Assembly: GCA_017461605.1 (NCBI GenBank)
Contig: JAFTXN010000009.1
Coordinates: 1-64,000 of the forward strand
Source of the DNA: Bacteroidaceae bacterium
Lineage (GTDB): Bacteria; Bacteroidota; Bacteroidia; Bacteroidales; Bacteroidaceae
DNA: 64,000 bases
Direction: 5' to 3'
In this document: in pieces, positions 11,140 through 20,023 of the stretch
Numbering within the stretch: the stretch's first letter is position 1
Layout of the letters: the number at the start of each line of letters is the position of its first letter
Position numbers and translations under genes: made by a program
The notes under the pieces: model-generated
Database searches by the model: none
Told to the model about the DNA's origin: nothing
The model's input: the letters and a program-made list of their open reading frames with translations, nothing else

Positions 11140-11592
11140 TTATGGATGTTCGTTAGGGAAACTTTTCCCCTCGAAGCGCTCGATGGCCTCACGGAAGAAG
11201 TCGGGCATATCGGCCGAGCACTGTCCTTTCACCGAGAAGCACACCATCACGGTCTGGCAGCGGCAGAGCACGGCTCCCGTTTCGGTGTTCACCGCCTGCT
11301 GCGCCAAGGTGAAACTGCGCTTGCCGATGTGCGACACGGCTGTTTCGACGGCAATGGGGTCGCCATAGAAGATGGGAGACACGAAGTCAGCCTTGATACT
11401 CGCGATGACGGGCACCACGTCATTGGCACGATAATACTTGTCGAGCACGGTGCAGAGATAGTCCTCCTTGCCCAAATCGTAATAAGCGAAGTAAGAATTG
11501 TTGTTGACGTGGCCGTAACGGTCGACGTCGTTGAAACGAATCTGTATGGGCACGCTGTGATGATAGACCTGCGTTTCGATGTTTTGTTCCAT
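11140..11592 (-). CDS. 4-hydroxybenzoyl-CoA thioesterase-like hotdog protein
   Basis: 150 residues from the ATG at 11592; a longer frame upstream overlaps the next gene in another frame and has no homology features. The 4HBT motif is clear: IRFNDVDRYGHVNNNSYFAY, with Asp24 the expected catalytic acid and the HVNN pair typical of the family, followed by IKADFVSPIFYGDPIAV. These small tetrameric enzymes hydrolyse acyl-CoA or acyl-ACP thioesters; the substrate is unknown here. It lies between aroB and a small unknown gene on the same strand. Confidence 0.85.
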   Translation of the reverse strand: MEQNIETQVYHHSVPIQIRFNDVDRYGHVNNNSYFAYYDLGKEDYLCTVLDKYYRANDVVPVIASIKADFVSPIFYGDPIAVETAVSHIGKRSFTLAQQAVNTETGAVLCRCQTVMVCFSVKGQCSADMPDFFREAIERFEGKSFPNEHP

Positions 11593-11615
11593 AAAGTGTA
11601 GATTTTGAGAAAGTG

Positions 11616-11885
11616 TCAGAAGTAATTGCGAGCCACGCTCTCGATGCGTCCCCGGTCGGGAACGAACTCCATGGTCTCCTCGTCGATGCAACAGAGGTCG
11701 CGCAGAGCATATATGTCCTCGGTCTCGTCGGTGCTGCAAGCCCCGACGGAGCAGAACAAGAGGTTGCGTGCATCGACGATGCGCACGGCCATGCGGCAAT
11801 AGTCGGCTGCCTCGCCGCTGTCGCGCAGGGCAGAACGGACGTATGCCATGAGTGCTTCGACAAAGTTGTTTCTGACTTCTTTCAC
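11616..11885 (-). CDS. Small unknown protein (89 aa)
   Basis: 89 residues, acidic and slightly Cys-rich, with no signal peptide or membrane segment. It has a helical first half (MKEVRNNFVEALMAYVRSAL) and a second half with several Cys (LLFCSVGACS, DLCCIDEE). It ends 23 bases before the thioesterase start on the same strand, and an almost-consensus TAACTTCG element is seen upstream. I do not recognise the family. Coding is supported by the operon-like spacing and a sensible composition. Confidence 0.6.
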   Translation of the reverse strand: MKEVRNNFVEALMAYVRSALRDSGEAADYCRMAVRIVDARNLLFCSVGACSTDETEDIYALRDLCCIDEETMEFVPDRGRIESVARNYF

Positions 11886-12087
11886 GTTGGAATTCCAATG
11901 ATTTGATATGTCGGGGCGAAGTTACACAAAAGCCTGCGAAAGCCGGTGCACCAAGGACGAAAAGTTGCACACCGACTTGCAGAACCAACACAAACCACCT
12001 GTCAGCATTTCCACGCTTTTCGTTACATCAAGGCACGATGCCTGGGATTTCTCCTGACAATTTGTCAAAATCGCCCACAGCCTCCCG

Positions 12088-12119
12088 TTTGCTCATGTCG
12101 GCAAATATGATTATCTTTG
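12088..12119 (+). promoter_or_regulatory. Bacteroidetes-type promoter
   Basis: TTTG (12088-12091), 20 bases, then TATCTTTG (12112-12119), an exact match to the phylum's primary promoter. Transcription would start near 12126 and immediately meet the hairpin at 12128-12158. Confidence 0.65.
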
Positions 12120-12127
12120 TTTGAGAC

Positions 12128-12158
12128 AAGAGGAATGCCCATGGTGTTCCTCTTTTTT
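12128..12158 (+). terminator. Strong hairpin terminator right after a promoter
   Basis: GAGGAATGCC, loop CAT, GGTGTTCCTC (ten pairs including two G-U), extended by A-T pairs and followed by a run of six T. It begins at the expected transcription start of the promoter at 12088-12119, so transcripts would be about 30 nt unless it is read through. The stretch 12159-12471 holds only GCAGTGCTT-type repeats and no convincing gene. Confidence 0.6.
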
Positions 12159-12471
12159 CATACCCATTGTTCTCACGAAAGCACCGCACGGGCGCTTTTT
12201 CCGGAGGCTTTGCAGAAAATTCCGCAAGGCGTGCGCGTTTTTTTGCAGTGCTTGCGCATACACCTCGCGCCCAATCGGCAATTTCGCACACGCCATTCTG
12301 CCACTCGCCACCCCATCCGCAGTGCTTGCGGACGGCTCCCCCAACTTTTTAAGAAAGATTAAGGAAGTAACAAAATGTCAGATGAAGCATCTGCTTCGGA
12401 CGCCGAAAGACGGACACACACCGGCGAAAAAGCAAAAATCACACCATAAACCTAAAAAATCGAGCAAAATG

Positions 12472-12502
12472 TTTGTTAATACATCGAAAGATATTACATT
12501 TG
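12472..12502 (+). promoter_or_regulatory. Promoter of the Phe/Tyr operon
   Basis: TTTG (12472-12475), exactly 19 bases, then TACATTTG (12495-12502). Both elements are perfect to the Bacteroidetes consensus. The predicted start near 12509 leaves about 16 bases before the leader-peptide ATG. Confidence 0.8.
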
Positions 12503-12524
12503 CCGCCGAAACAAATCAAAAATC

Positions 12525-12620
12525 ATGACTCGCAACGCTGCATGCTTCCGCTATTACTTTAGCTTTTACTTTACGCAACACGTGAAGCGGGACGGCGCGC
12601 GCCGAAGTAGTGAGAAATAA
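12525..12620 (+). CDS. Phe/Tyr-rich attenuator leader peptide
   Basis: A 31-codon reading frame, too short for ordinary gene finders, lying between a consensus promoter and a terminator ahead of pheA. Residues 8-16 read F-R-Y-Y-F-S-F-Y-F: four Phe and three Tyr in nine codons, as in Phe attenuators. Codons 20-23 (bases 12584-12592, GAAGCGGGA) are complementary to the first arm of the terminator (12636-12644, TCCCGCTTC). Stalling on Phe or Tyr codons would leave this segment free to form an antiterminator, while normal translation covers it and lets the terminator form. The layout is seen directly; the mechanism is inferred from classical amino-acid attenuation. Confidence 0.8.
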   Translation: MTRNAACFRYYFSFYFTQHVKRDGARRSSEK

Positions 12621-12634
12621 ACCAACACAAATCC

Positions 12635-12665
12635 ATCCCGCTTCAAGACGAAGCGGGATTTTTTG
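12635..12665 (+). terminator. Attenuator terminator upstream of pheA
   Basis: Perfect 10-bp stem ATCCCGCTTC / GAAGCGGGAT with loop AAGAC, followed by a T run (12659-12664). It lies 15 bases after the leader-peptide stop and 29 bases before pheA. Its first arm also pairs perfectly over nine bases with 12584-12592 inside the leader. Confidence 0.85.
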
Positions 12666-12693
12666 TTAATACCCCCCGGAAGATTCAACAATC

Positions 12694-13524
12694 ATGAGAA
12701 AAATCGCTATACAAGGCATCAAAGGCTCGTTCCACGACATCGCCGCTCACCAATACTTTGCGGGCGAAGAGCTCGACATTGTGTGCTGTCGCGACTTCGA
12801 GAGCCTGTTTCGCGAAATGAAGAGCGATGACAACGTGCTCGGCTTGATGGCCATCGAAAACACCATCGCCGGAAGTCTGCTCCACAACTACGAACTGCTG
12901 CGCGAGAGCGGCATGACCATCGTAGGCGAACACAAACTCCACATCGAGCACAGCCTGATGTGCCTGCCCGACGACGATTTCGGCAGCATCACCGAGGTCA
13001 ACTCACACCCCGTGGCGCTGATGCAGTGCCGCGGCTACCTGGGTCGGCACCCGCAGATGAAAGTGGTGGAAGTGGACGACACTGCCGGAGCCGCCGAGCA
13101 AATCAGCCGACTGGGCTTGCGCGGACATGCCGCCATCTGTCACGTGGATGCCGCCCCACTCTACGGAATGCACGTATTGGAGCAGGGCATCGAGGACAAT
13201 AAGCACAACTACACACGCTTCCTCGTGCTGTGCGACCCATGGAACGCCGACCGCCTGCGCGACACACGAAAGACCGATAAAAGTTCTATCGTATTTACCC
13301 TGCCCCACGCCGAAGGCAGCCTCTCGCAAGTGCTGAGCATCTTCAGCTTCTACCGAATCAACCTCTCCAAGATACAATCGCTGCCCATCATCGGACGCGA
13401 ATGGCAATACCTGTTCTACGTTGACGTGTGCTACGACGACTACGTGCGATACCGCCAAAGCATCGATGCCGTGCGACCGCTGACCAAAGAATTGCATATA
13501 TTAGGAGAATACATAGGAAAATAA
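12694..13524 (+). CDS. pheA: Prephenate dehydratase with ACT domain
   Basis: 276 residues. The catalytic dehydratase part spans about residues 1-180, with the typical opening IAIQGIKGSFHD, the ENTIAGSLLHNYELL segment, and the signature around HNYTRFLVL at about 170-178. The C-terminal 80 residues are an ACT domain (SSIVFTLPHAEGSLSQVLSIFSFYRINLSKIQS), the Phe-binding feedback site in this family. It converts prephenate to phenylpyruvate. It has no fused chorismate mutase; that activity is fused to the DAHP synthase two genes downstream. First gene of a four-gene Phe/Tyr operon behind a leader-peptide attenuator. Confidence 0.95.
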   Translation: MRKIAIQGIKGSFHDIAAHQYFAGEELDIVCCRDFESLFREMKSDDNVLGLMAIENTIAGSLLHNYELLRESGMTIVGEHKLHIEHSLMCLPDDDFGSITEVNSHPVALMQCRGYLGRHPQMKVVEVDDTAGAAEQISRLGLRGHAAICHVDAAPLYGMHVLEQGIEDNKHNYTRFLVLCDPWNADRLRDTRKTDKSSIVFTLPHAEGSLSQVLSIFSFYRINLSKIQSLPIIGREWQYLFYVDVCYDDYVRYRQSIDAVRPLTKELHILGEYIGK

Positions 13525-13526
13525 CC

Positions 13527-14693
13527 ATGAACATAAAGCCTGCCGAAAGACTCAACAGCGTGAGCGAATACTACTTCTCGCGCAAACTGAAAGAAGTGGC
13601 GCGTCTCAATGCCGAGGGAAAGGACATCGTGAGCCTGGCCATCGGAAGCCCGGACATGCCGCCCTCGCCCGAAACCATCGAAACGCTCTGCCGTGAGGCT
13701 GCCCGCCCCGAGGCACACGGCTATCAGCCTACCGCCGGTATCAAGGAACTGCGCGAAGCCATGGCCGAGCACTACCAGCGTTGGTATGGCGTAACACTGA
13801 ACCCCGCCACCGAGATTCAACCGCTCATCGGGTCGAAAGAGGGCATTCTGCACACCACGCTGGCGCTCGTCAATCCCGGTGAGAAGGTGTTGGTACCCAA
13901 TCCGGGATACCCCACCTACACCTCGCTATCACGGCTGTTGGGTTGCGAAGTGGTGAACTACGACCTGAAAAGCGAAAACGGCTGGCAACCCGACTTCGAA
14001 ACGCTTGAAGCCATGGACCTCACGGGAGTGCGACTGATGTGGACCAACTACCCCAACATGCCCACGGGAGCGCCGGCACTGCGCAGCACTTACGAACGAT
14101 TGGTCGACTTTGCCCGACGTCACAACATCGTGGTGGTGAACGACAATCCCTACTCCCACATTCTGGCCAAGGAGCATCTGAGCATCTTGCAGGTACCCGG
14201 AGCTTTGGACTGTTGCATCGAATTCAACTCCATGAGCAAGAGCCACAACATGCCCGGCTGGCGCGTGGGTATGCTCGCCGGTAACGAAACCTTCGTGCGC
14301 TGGATTCTCACCGTGAAAAGCAACATCGACAGCGGAACCTTCCGCCCGTTGCAGCTGGCGGCCGCTCAGGCATTCCGCAACTCGGACGAATGGCATACCG
14401 AAGCCAACATCAACGTGTACGCACGCCGCCGCCAAACAGCTGAAAGCATCATGCAGGCACTGGGATGCAGCTACGATCCGTCGCAAGTGGGAATGTTCCT
14501 TTGGGGACGCATTCCGGAACATTATGCAGACGCAGAACAGCTCACCGAACGCGTACTGCACGAAGCGCGTGTGTTTATCACGCCCGGCTTCATCTTTGGC
14601 AGTAACGGCCAACGCTATATCCGCATTTCGCTCTGCGCCAATGAGCGCCGAATGAGCGAAGCGCTGCAACGCATCCGCAATGTGTTCGGCTGA
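13527..14693 (+). CDS. Class I/II PLP aminotransferase (aromatic or aspartate type)
   Basis: 388 residues from the ATG at 13527, two bases after the pheA stop; an upstream in-frame ATG would overlap pheA. It shows the fold type I opening SLAIGSPDMPPSPETIE, GYQPTAGIKELREAMAEHY, the NPGYPTY substrate region, NDNPYSHI and the PLP-lysine motif NSMSKSHNMPGWRVGML. Its position between pheA and the DAHP synthase-mutase points to transamination of phenylpyruvate and 4-hydroxyphenylpyruvate to Phe and Tyr. It also resembles LL-diaminopimelate and aspartate aminotransferases, so the substrate rests on context. Confidence 0.85.
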   Translation: MNIKPAERLNSVSEYYFSRKLKEVARLNAEGKDIVSLAIGSPDMPPSPETIETLCREAARPEAHGYQPTAGIKELREAMAEHYQRWYGVTLNPATEIQPLIGSKEGILHTTLALVNPGEKVLVPNPGYPTYTSLSRLLGCEVVNYDLKSENGWQPDFETLEAMDLTGVRLMWTNYPNMPTGAPALRSTYERLVDFARRHNIVVVNDNPYSHILAKEHLSILQVPGALDCCIEFNSMSKSHNMPGWRVGMLAGNETFVRWILTVKSNIDSGTFRPLQLAAAQAFRNSDEWHTEANINVYARRRQTAESIMQALGCSYDPSQVGMFLWGRIPEHYADAEQLTERVLHEARVFITPGFIFGSNGQRYIRISLCANERRMSEALQRIRNVFG

Positions 14694-14766
14694 GCTGCCC
14701 CACCCTATGCTTGCGCAAGCGAACCACAACCCTTGAACAACAAAACAAAAAAAACGAAATACAACT

Positions 14767-15834
14767 ATGGAACTCAACCTGACCCCACTCAATCTTCCCG
14801 GAATTGAGAACAAAAGACCCATCGTGATTGCCGGACCGTGCTCGGCCGAGACCGAAGAACAAGTGATGAACACAGCGACGCAGCTGTCGAAGAAAGGCAT
14901 CAAGATACTCCGTGCCGGAATATGGAAACCCCGCACAAAGCCCGGCGGATTCGAAGGCGTGGGCGAGATAGGCCTTCCCTGGCTCTCGCGCGTGCAGAAA
15001 GAACTTGGCATGCTCGTTTCCACCGAAGTGGCCACCCCACGCCACGTTGAAGCCGCCATGGAGGCAGGCATCGACATCCTTTGGGTAGGCGCACGCACCG
15101 TAGCCAACCCTTTCGCCATGCAGGAACTGGCCGACGCCATGAAGGGACTGGACGTGCCCGTGCTGGTCAAGAATCCGGTGAACCCCGACCTGGAACTCTG
15201 GATTGGCGGACTGCAACGCATCAACGGAGCCGGAATTACCCGCTTGGGAGTGATACATCGCGGATTCTCAAGCTACGATAAGCGACTCTATCGCAACCTT
15301 CCCATGTGGCACATCCCCATCGAGCTGCGCCGCAGAATTCCGAATCTGCCCATCTTCGGCGATCCCAGCCATATCGGGGGCGCACGCGAACTCATCGCGC
15401 CGCTTTGTCAGCAAGCACTGGACCTGGGCTTCGACGGACTGCTCATCGAGAGCCACTGCAACCCCGATACTGCATGGAGCGACGCCAAACAGCAGGTAAC
15501 ACCGGACGTACTCGATTTCATCCTTGACAAACTCACGGTGCGCAACACGAGCATCACCACTGAGAGTCTGGAAGCTCTGCGCCGACAGATCGACGAATGC
15601 GACGGCGCTCTCATCGAACTGCTCTCGAAGCGCATGCGCGTATGTCGCGAAATCGGACAATACAAGCGCGAACACAACATGACGGTGGTGCAGACAGGAC
15701 GTTACACAGAGATTTTGGACAAACGCGGAGCGCAAGGTGTGCTTTGCGGAATGGGTTCCGACTTTATGAAAACAGTCTTCGAAGCCATCCACGAAGAAAG
15801 CGTGCGTCAGCAAATAGACATTATGAACAAATAA
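14767..15834 (+). CDS. Fused DAHP synthase (type I-beta) / chorismate mutase
   Basis: 355 residues. Residues 1-255 are a KDO8P-like DAHP synthase: VIAGPCSAETEEQV, LRAGIWKPRTKPGGFEG, RTVANPFAMQEL, FGDPSHIGG and IESHCNPDTAWSD. These carry the phosphoenolpyruvate, erythrose 4-phosphate and metal ligands of the family. Residues about 265-355 form an AroQ chorismate mutase helix bundle (LEALRRQIDECDGALIELLSKRM..IGQYK). One protein therefore performs the first step of the shikimate pathway and the first branch step to Phe/Tyr. This fusion is usual in Bacteroidetes, where the mutase domain often mediates feedback control. Confidence 0.95.
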   Translation: MELNLTPLNLPGIENKRPIVIAGPCSAETEEQVMNTATQLSKKGIKILRAGIWKPRTKPGGFEGVGEIGLPWLSRVQKELGMLVSTEVATPRHVEAAMEAGIDILWVGARTVANPFAMQELADAMKGLDVPVLVKNPVNPDLELWIGGLQRINGAGITRLGVIHRGFSSYDKRLYRNLPMWHIPIELRRRIPNLPIFGDPSHIGGARELIAPLCQQALDLGFDGLLIESHCNPDTAWSDAKQQVTPDVLDFILDKLTVRNTSITTESLEALRRQIDECDGALIELLSKRMRVCREIGQYKREHNMTVVQTGRYTEILDKRGAQGVLCGMGSDFMKTVFEAIHEESVRQQIDIMNK

Positions 15835-15847
15835 AAGGCTTGCACAA

Positions 15848-16621
15848 ATGAAGATACTCATTCTAGGTGCCGGTAAGATGGGTTCGTTCTTCGTAGACCT
15901 GCTCAGCTTCGATCACGAAACGGCTGTATACGACGTTGACCTCAAGCGGCTGCGCTTCATGTACAACACGCAGCGCTTCACATCGCTTGAAGAAATTCGC
16001 GACTTCGCTCCCGAGCTGGTCATCAATGCGGTTACGCTGAAGCACACGCTCGACGTGTTTCGCCAGGTGATACCTTACCTACCTCAGGAGTGCATTCTCA
16101 GCGACATCGCTTCGGTGAAGACGGGGTTGCAAGCCTTCTACGAAGATTGCGGACGCAGATACGTCAGCACGCACCCCATGTTCGGTCCCACCTTCGCCAA
16201 CCTGGGAGCGTTGGCCTCGGAGAACGCGATTGTTATCAGCGAGGGCGATTACATGGGACGCATTTTCTTCAAGGATCTATACGGCAAATTGGGTCTCAAC
16301 ATCTGTGAATACACTTTCGACGAGCACGACGAAACCGTGGCCTACTCACTCAGCATCCCCTTTGTGAGCACTTTCGTTTTTGCCGCGGTAATGAAGCATC
16401 AAGACGCGCCGGGTACCACATTCAAGCGGCACATGGCGATTGCCAAAGGTGTGCTGGGCGAAGACGATTGCTTGTTGCGCGAAATTCTGTTCAATCCTCG
16501 CACGGGCGGGCAAGTGTCGAAAATTCGCGACGAGTTGAAGGAGATGCTTGAGATTATCGACCGCAAGGATGAAGAAGCACTCAACAATTATCTGAAAAAG
16601 ATTCGTGAGCACATCAAATAG
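15848..16621 (+). CDS. tyrA: Prephenate dehydrogenase
   Basis: 257 residues. The Rossmann motif ILGAGKMGSFF is at 5-15, followed by ECILSDIASVKTGL, and the catalytic-His segment YVSTHPMFGPTF typical of TyrA at about residues 99-110; then EHDETVAYSLSIPF. It oxidatively decarboxylates prephenate to 4-hydroxyphenylpyruvate using NAD+. It lies 13 bases after the DAHP synthase-mutase and ends before a strong terminator, closing the operon. Confidence 0.93.
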   Translation: MKILILGAGKMGSFFVDLLSFDHETAVYDVDLKRLRFMYNTQRFTSLEEIRDFAPELVINAVTLKHTLDVFRQVIPYLPQECILSDIASVKTGLQAFYEDCGRRYVSTHPMFGPTFANLGALASENAIVISEGDYMGRIFFKDLYGKLGLNICEYTFDEHDETVAYSLSIPFVSTFVFAAVMKHQDAPGTTFKRHMAIAKGVLGEDDCLLREILFNPRTGGQVSKIRDELKEMLEIIDRKDEEALNNYLKKIREHIK

Positions 16622-16641
16622 GCGCTCACAGACATAGACCA

Positions 16642-16686
16642 AAAGGAAGCCCCTTTCCATCGCATGGACGGAAAGGGGCTTCCTTT
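16642..16686. terminator. Bidirectional terminator after tyrA
   Basis: A perfect 17-bp stem (AAAGGAAGCCCCTTTCC with its complement) with an 11-base loop at 16659-16669. It separates the plus-strand Phe/Tyr operon from the convergent minus-strand DUF349 gene and can serve both. Confidence 0.9.
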
Positions 16687-16710
16687 ATCGATTGTTCCGC
16701 AAGGGAGAAA

Positions 16711-18558
16711 TCACTGCTGCTCTTCGGCCTTGATTTGCTCGTTCACGGTGTTGATTTTTTCGGCAAGCATTCCGAGATCTTCCTTGAGGCGTTCCACCTT
16801 CTTGGCAATCTCTTCCACCAAACTGTTGCCCGTCTTTGATTTGCTGCTAAAGAAGGTAAGATTGGTTTCATAGTTCTTGATTTCGGCTTTCTTGGCTTCG
16901 TAGGCCGTCATGAGGCGAGTACGTTCGCGCACAAGCTCGTTGCCACCCTTGTCGGCCACGTTCTTCTTGAAATTCTCCAAGTGACGACGACCGGCGCTCA
17001 GATGCAGCTCATTGTAGATGCGATCCACCACCTCACGATACTGCTTGTAGATTTTGTCTTTCTTGCGGAAAGGAACATGTCCGATGCCGCTCCATTCAGC
17101 CTGGAGTTCGCGCACCATCTGCTGAACATTGTCACCGGGATTTTCGAGAAGCGCCTGCAATTTTGCAATGACACCTTGTTTCTGTTCAAGATTGGCTTCT
17201 TCCTCCTTGCGTTGGCCTTGCGTAGCTGCGTTCTTCTGTTCGAAGAAATAGTTGCATGCTTCGTTGAAGCGCTTCCAAATGCTCTCAGAAACCTTGTGTG
17301 CCACCGGACCAATGGCCTTCCACTCTTTCTGCAACGCCACGAGCTTCGCAGTAGTGGCACTCCACTCGGTGCTGTCCTTGAGAGCCTCTGCCTTTTCGCA
17401 GAGTGCGGTCTTGGCTGCCAGATTCTCGGAGAGAGAATCGCGGAGTGACTTGTAGAATTCGGTCTTGGCCTTGAAGAAAGTGTCGCAAGCCGTGCGGAAA
17501 CGTTCGAATATCTTGGCGTTCATTTTCTTCGGTGTGAAGCCGATACCCTTCCACTCTGTCTGCGTTTCGAGAATGGTCTTGGTGGCCTCTTCCCATGCGG
17601 CATTGTTACTCAACGCTGCGAGGTCGATAGCCTCCACGCGCTCGCAAAGCGCGGTCTTGAGCACAAGGTTTTCCTCCTCACGGGCTTTCAGAGCTTCGAA
17701 GTGCGCCTGATGACGCTTGTTCACCACCGTGCTGGCTTCCTTGAAGCGGTTCCAAACTTCGTCGCGCAACTCCTTGCTCACAGGACCGATTTCGCGGAAC
17801 TCCTGATGCAGGTTTTGCAACTGATGGAAAGCCGATACGGGATCTTCGACCTCAGCGAGCTTTTCGGCAGCCTCACAGAGACGGGTCTTGGCCTCAAGAT
17901 TTTTCTTGAAGTCGTAGGCACGAAATTCGTGGTTCAGGCGCAGCTGATCGTAGAATTGCTCTACGTGCAAGTGATAGGTTTTCCAAAGTTCGGTAGCGCT
18001 CTCGGCGGGAACGAGCTTGATTTCTTTCCATGCTGCCTGAAGCGTTTTCACTTCTTCATATCCCTTGTCGGCCGTCTCAGGGTCAGCGCCCAAGGCCTTG
18101 ATACGCTCTATGATTTCTTGCTTCTTGCGCAGGTTTTCCTGCTTCAGCTGTTCTTGTTCTTCAGCCAGCTTGGCACGCATCTCTTTGACCAAGCCCAATT
18201 GTGCTTTGAATTCTTCTTCGAGCACGTCGGCTTCGGGCTGAAATTCCTCGGCAGCGCCACCGGCTGCGATAAAAGCATCGCGCGCGGCCACTACCTCGGC
18301 ATGATGAAGCCGATAGTATGTTTGTTTCAGTTGTTCAAGCTCTGCTCGCTCTGCCTTGTCGGCTTCCTGTACCAGTTCCTTGAGTCGGCTGATAACCTCC
18401 TCCTTGGTCTGCGGTTGCGCCTTGGCCGGTGTCTCTTCCGGCTGTTCGGCCGTAACTTCAGGAAGGCTTTCTGCCACTTCAGCAGGCTGTGCATCTTCTG
18501 CAGTGGGCACGTTTTCGTTTGTCACTTCTTCGGGAGCGATGTTTTTGATTTCTTCCAT
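16711..18558 (-). CDS. DUF349 repeat protein
   Basis: 615 residues from the ATG at 18558 (MEEIKN); a longer frame upstream is less likely. Residues 1-60 are acidic and Pro/Ala/Glu-rich, probably disordered. From about residue 170 to 540 there are several copies of a helical repeat with the pattern W..I..V....E.W..F...., for example LQAAWKEIKLVP, LHQEFREIGPVS, TEWKGIGFTPKK, KEWKAIGPVAHK and AEWSGIGHVPFR. This is the DUF349 pattern. The C-terminus is coiled coil. No signal peptide is present, so it acts in the cytoplasm. DUF349 proteins are widespread in Bacteroidetes and their role is not established. Confidence 0.85.
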   Translation of the reverse strand: MEEIKNIAPEEVTNENVPTAEDAQPAEVAESLPEVTAEQPEETPAKAQPQTKEEVISRLKELVQEADKAERAELEQLKQTYYRLHHAEVVAARDAFIAAGGAAEEFQPEADVLEEEFKAQLGLVKEMRAKLAEEQEQLKQENLRKKQEIIERIKALGADPETADKGYEEVKTLQAAWKEIKLVPAESATELWKTYHLHVEQFYDQLRLNHEFRAYDFKKNLEAKTRLCEAAEKLAEVEDPVSAFHQLQNLHQEFREIGPVSKELRDEVWNRFKEASTVVNKRHQAHFEALKAREEENLVLKTALCERVEAIDLAALSNNAAWEEATKTILETQTEWKGIGFTPKKMNAKIFERFRTACDTFFKAKTEFYKSLRDSLSENLAAKTALCEKAEALKDSTEWSATTAKLVALQKEWKAIGPVAHKVSESIWKRFNEACNYFFEQKNAATQGQRKEEEANLEQKQGVIAKLQALLENPGDNVQQMVRELQAEWSGIGHVPFRKKDKIYKQYREVVDRIYNELHLSAGRRHLENFKKNVADKGGNELVRERTRLMTAYEAKKAEIKNYETNLTFFSSKSKTGNSLVEEIAKKVERLKEDLGMLAEKINTVNEQIKAEEQQ

Positions 18559-18773
18559 AACAATGGTAGTAAGAGGGTTAATGTTTCTGCACAACTTTGG
18601 GCTGATGGCATGACGCACTTGGCTCGCAGCTGTGCCAATCGGTAATGATGAAAGCCTGCGGCACGAATGCTTACAGGCTGTTTTGCGAATTTTGCTTCGC
18701 TATTTCATTGCAAATGAAGACATTTTTATTGTCTCCCACAAGCGTTTTGCTCTTTTTTCAAGGCTTCGGCCTT

Positions 18774-19700
18774 TCAAATCCATGCTTTTCGGCGGAACAG
18801 GGCATAGAATATGGCTGTTACGAGCACGGAGCCGCCGGCTACGAGTGGGAAGCCCCACCACGAGGCCTCCATGCCGTTAATCAGGTTCATGCCGAAGATA
18901 CTTGCAATCAGCGTGGGGAACATCAGGATGATGGAGACGGAAGTCATCTGCTTCATGACGCCGGCCATACTGTTGTTGATGATGTTGGCGTAAGTCTCCA
19001 TGGTGGAGTCTAAGATGTTTGTGTAAATGTTGGTAGTCTCTCTGGCCTGATTCATCTCAATGGTAACGTCCTCGATAAGGTCGGCATCCACTTCGTCGAC
19101 GGGCAGCTTGAACTTCAGCTTCGATAGCAGCGTTTCGTTACCGCGGATGGAGGTAATGAAATAGGTGAGACTATCCTGCAGACGCGACAGCCCGATCAAG
19201 TCCTCGTTGTCAATCTTACGGTCGAGGTTACGCTTGGCCTCGTCCACCAAAACTCCGATTTGCTTCAAGCGCTTCAGATACCACACAGCCGAGGAGAGGA
19301 AAAGCCGGAACACCATGTCCACGGAGTCGGTGAAGCCCTGGTTACGTTTCTGTTGGTAGCTGACAAAATCAATCATCATGTTGGTTTCGTAGTTACAAAC
19401 CGTGACGCACACACCCTTGTTGAGAATGATGCCCAACGGGATGGTGGTGTGTGGAGTGCGCGACTGCACTTCCTTCACATAGGGTATGCGCAGAATGATG
19501 AGCGTCCAGCCGTCGTCGTAGTCGTAACGGGCACGCTCGTCCTTGTCTCGGATGTCATCCAAAAAGTAATCGGGAATTTTCAGGTCCTCTTGCAAAAAAG
19601 TTTCGTCGTCCGGCGTGGGACACGTAACTTGCACCCAGCAGCCGGGTGTCCATTCCTCCTGCGTGCGGAGTGTGTGGTCGGTATTCCAATAGGTTCGCAT
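18774..19700 (-). CDS. corA: CorA-type magnesium/cobalt transporter
   Basis: 308 residues. The long cytoplasmic N-terminal domain includes DDGWTLIILRIPY and helices rich in charged residues. Two C-terminal transmembrane helices are separated by a short loop; the first ends in the family signature GMN (IFGMNLIN) and the second is followed by a basic tail (FRRKAW). CorA forms a pentameric channel for Mg2+ in the inner membrane. It stands alone, with about 215 bases to the DUF349 gene and over 900 bases to the next upstream gene. Confidence 0.93.
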   Translation of the reverse strand: MRTYWNTDHTLRTQEEWTPGCWVQVTCPTPDDETFLQEDLKIPDYFLDDIRDKDERARYDYDDGWTLIILRIPYVKEVQSRTPHTTIPLGIILNKGVCVTVCNYETNMMIDFVSYQQKRNQGFTDSVDMVFRLFLSSAVWYLKRLKQIGVLVDEAKRNLDRKIDNEDLIGLSRLQDSLTYFITSIRGNETLLSKLKFKLPVDEVDADLIEDVTIEMNQARETTNIYTNILDSTMETYANIINNSMAGVMKQMTSVSIILMFPTLIASIFGMNLINGMEASWWGFPLVAGGSVLVTAIFYALFRRKAWI

Positions 19701-20023
19701 AGGCGTTCTCCATGTATTTGCTGACGGGAAGAACGCACATTGCGTTTCTCCCGGTCTATCCTACGTATGCCGAGTGATAGTCGTCCATTGGTGATTGATA
19801 CTTCTGCTAATTCTTAAATGCCTGACATACATGCCGCTCCCCACTGCGGAGAGCAAAAGAGCGCATCTGCCCAACTGCAGTGCCGCTCCGGAGCATTGTA
19901 GGCGCGGCAAAAATACAAATTTTATTGTTTCAACGAACTTTTTCGCTTTTTTTTTGCTCTTCGGAGCCGAAAGCACAGCTTCCGCAACATCATGTGCGAA
20001 AAGCCGGACGCCGCGTGGGAAAA

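Noticed and set aside
12121-12528. Plus-strand open frame of 135 codons upstream of the Phe/Tyr operon
   Set aside because: It runs through a terminator, repeats and a promoter and has an unlikely composition. The 31-codon leader at 12525 is in a better context.
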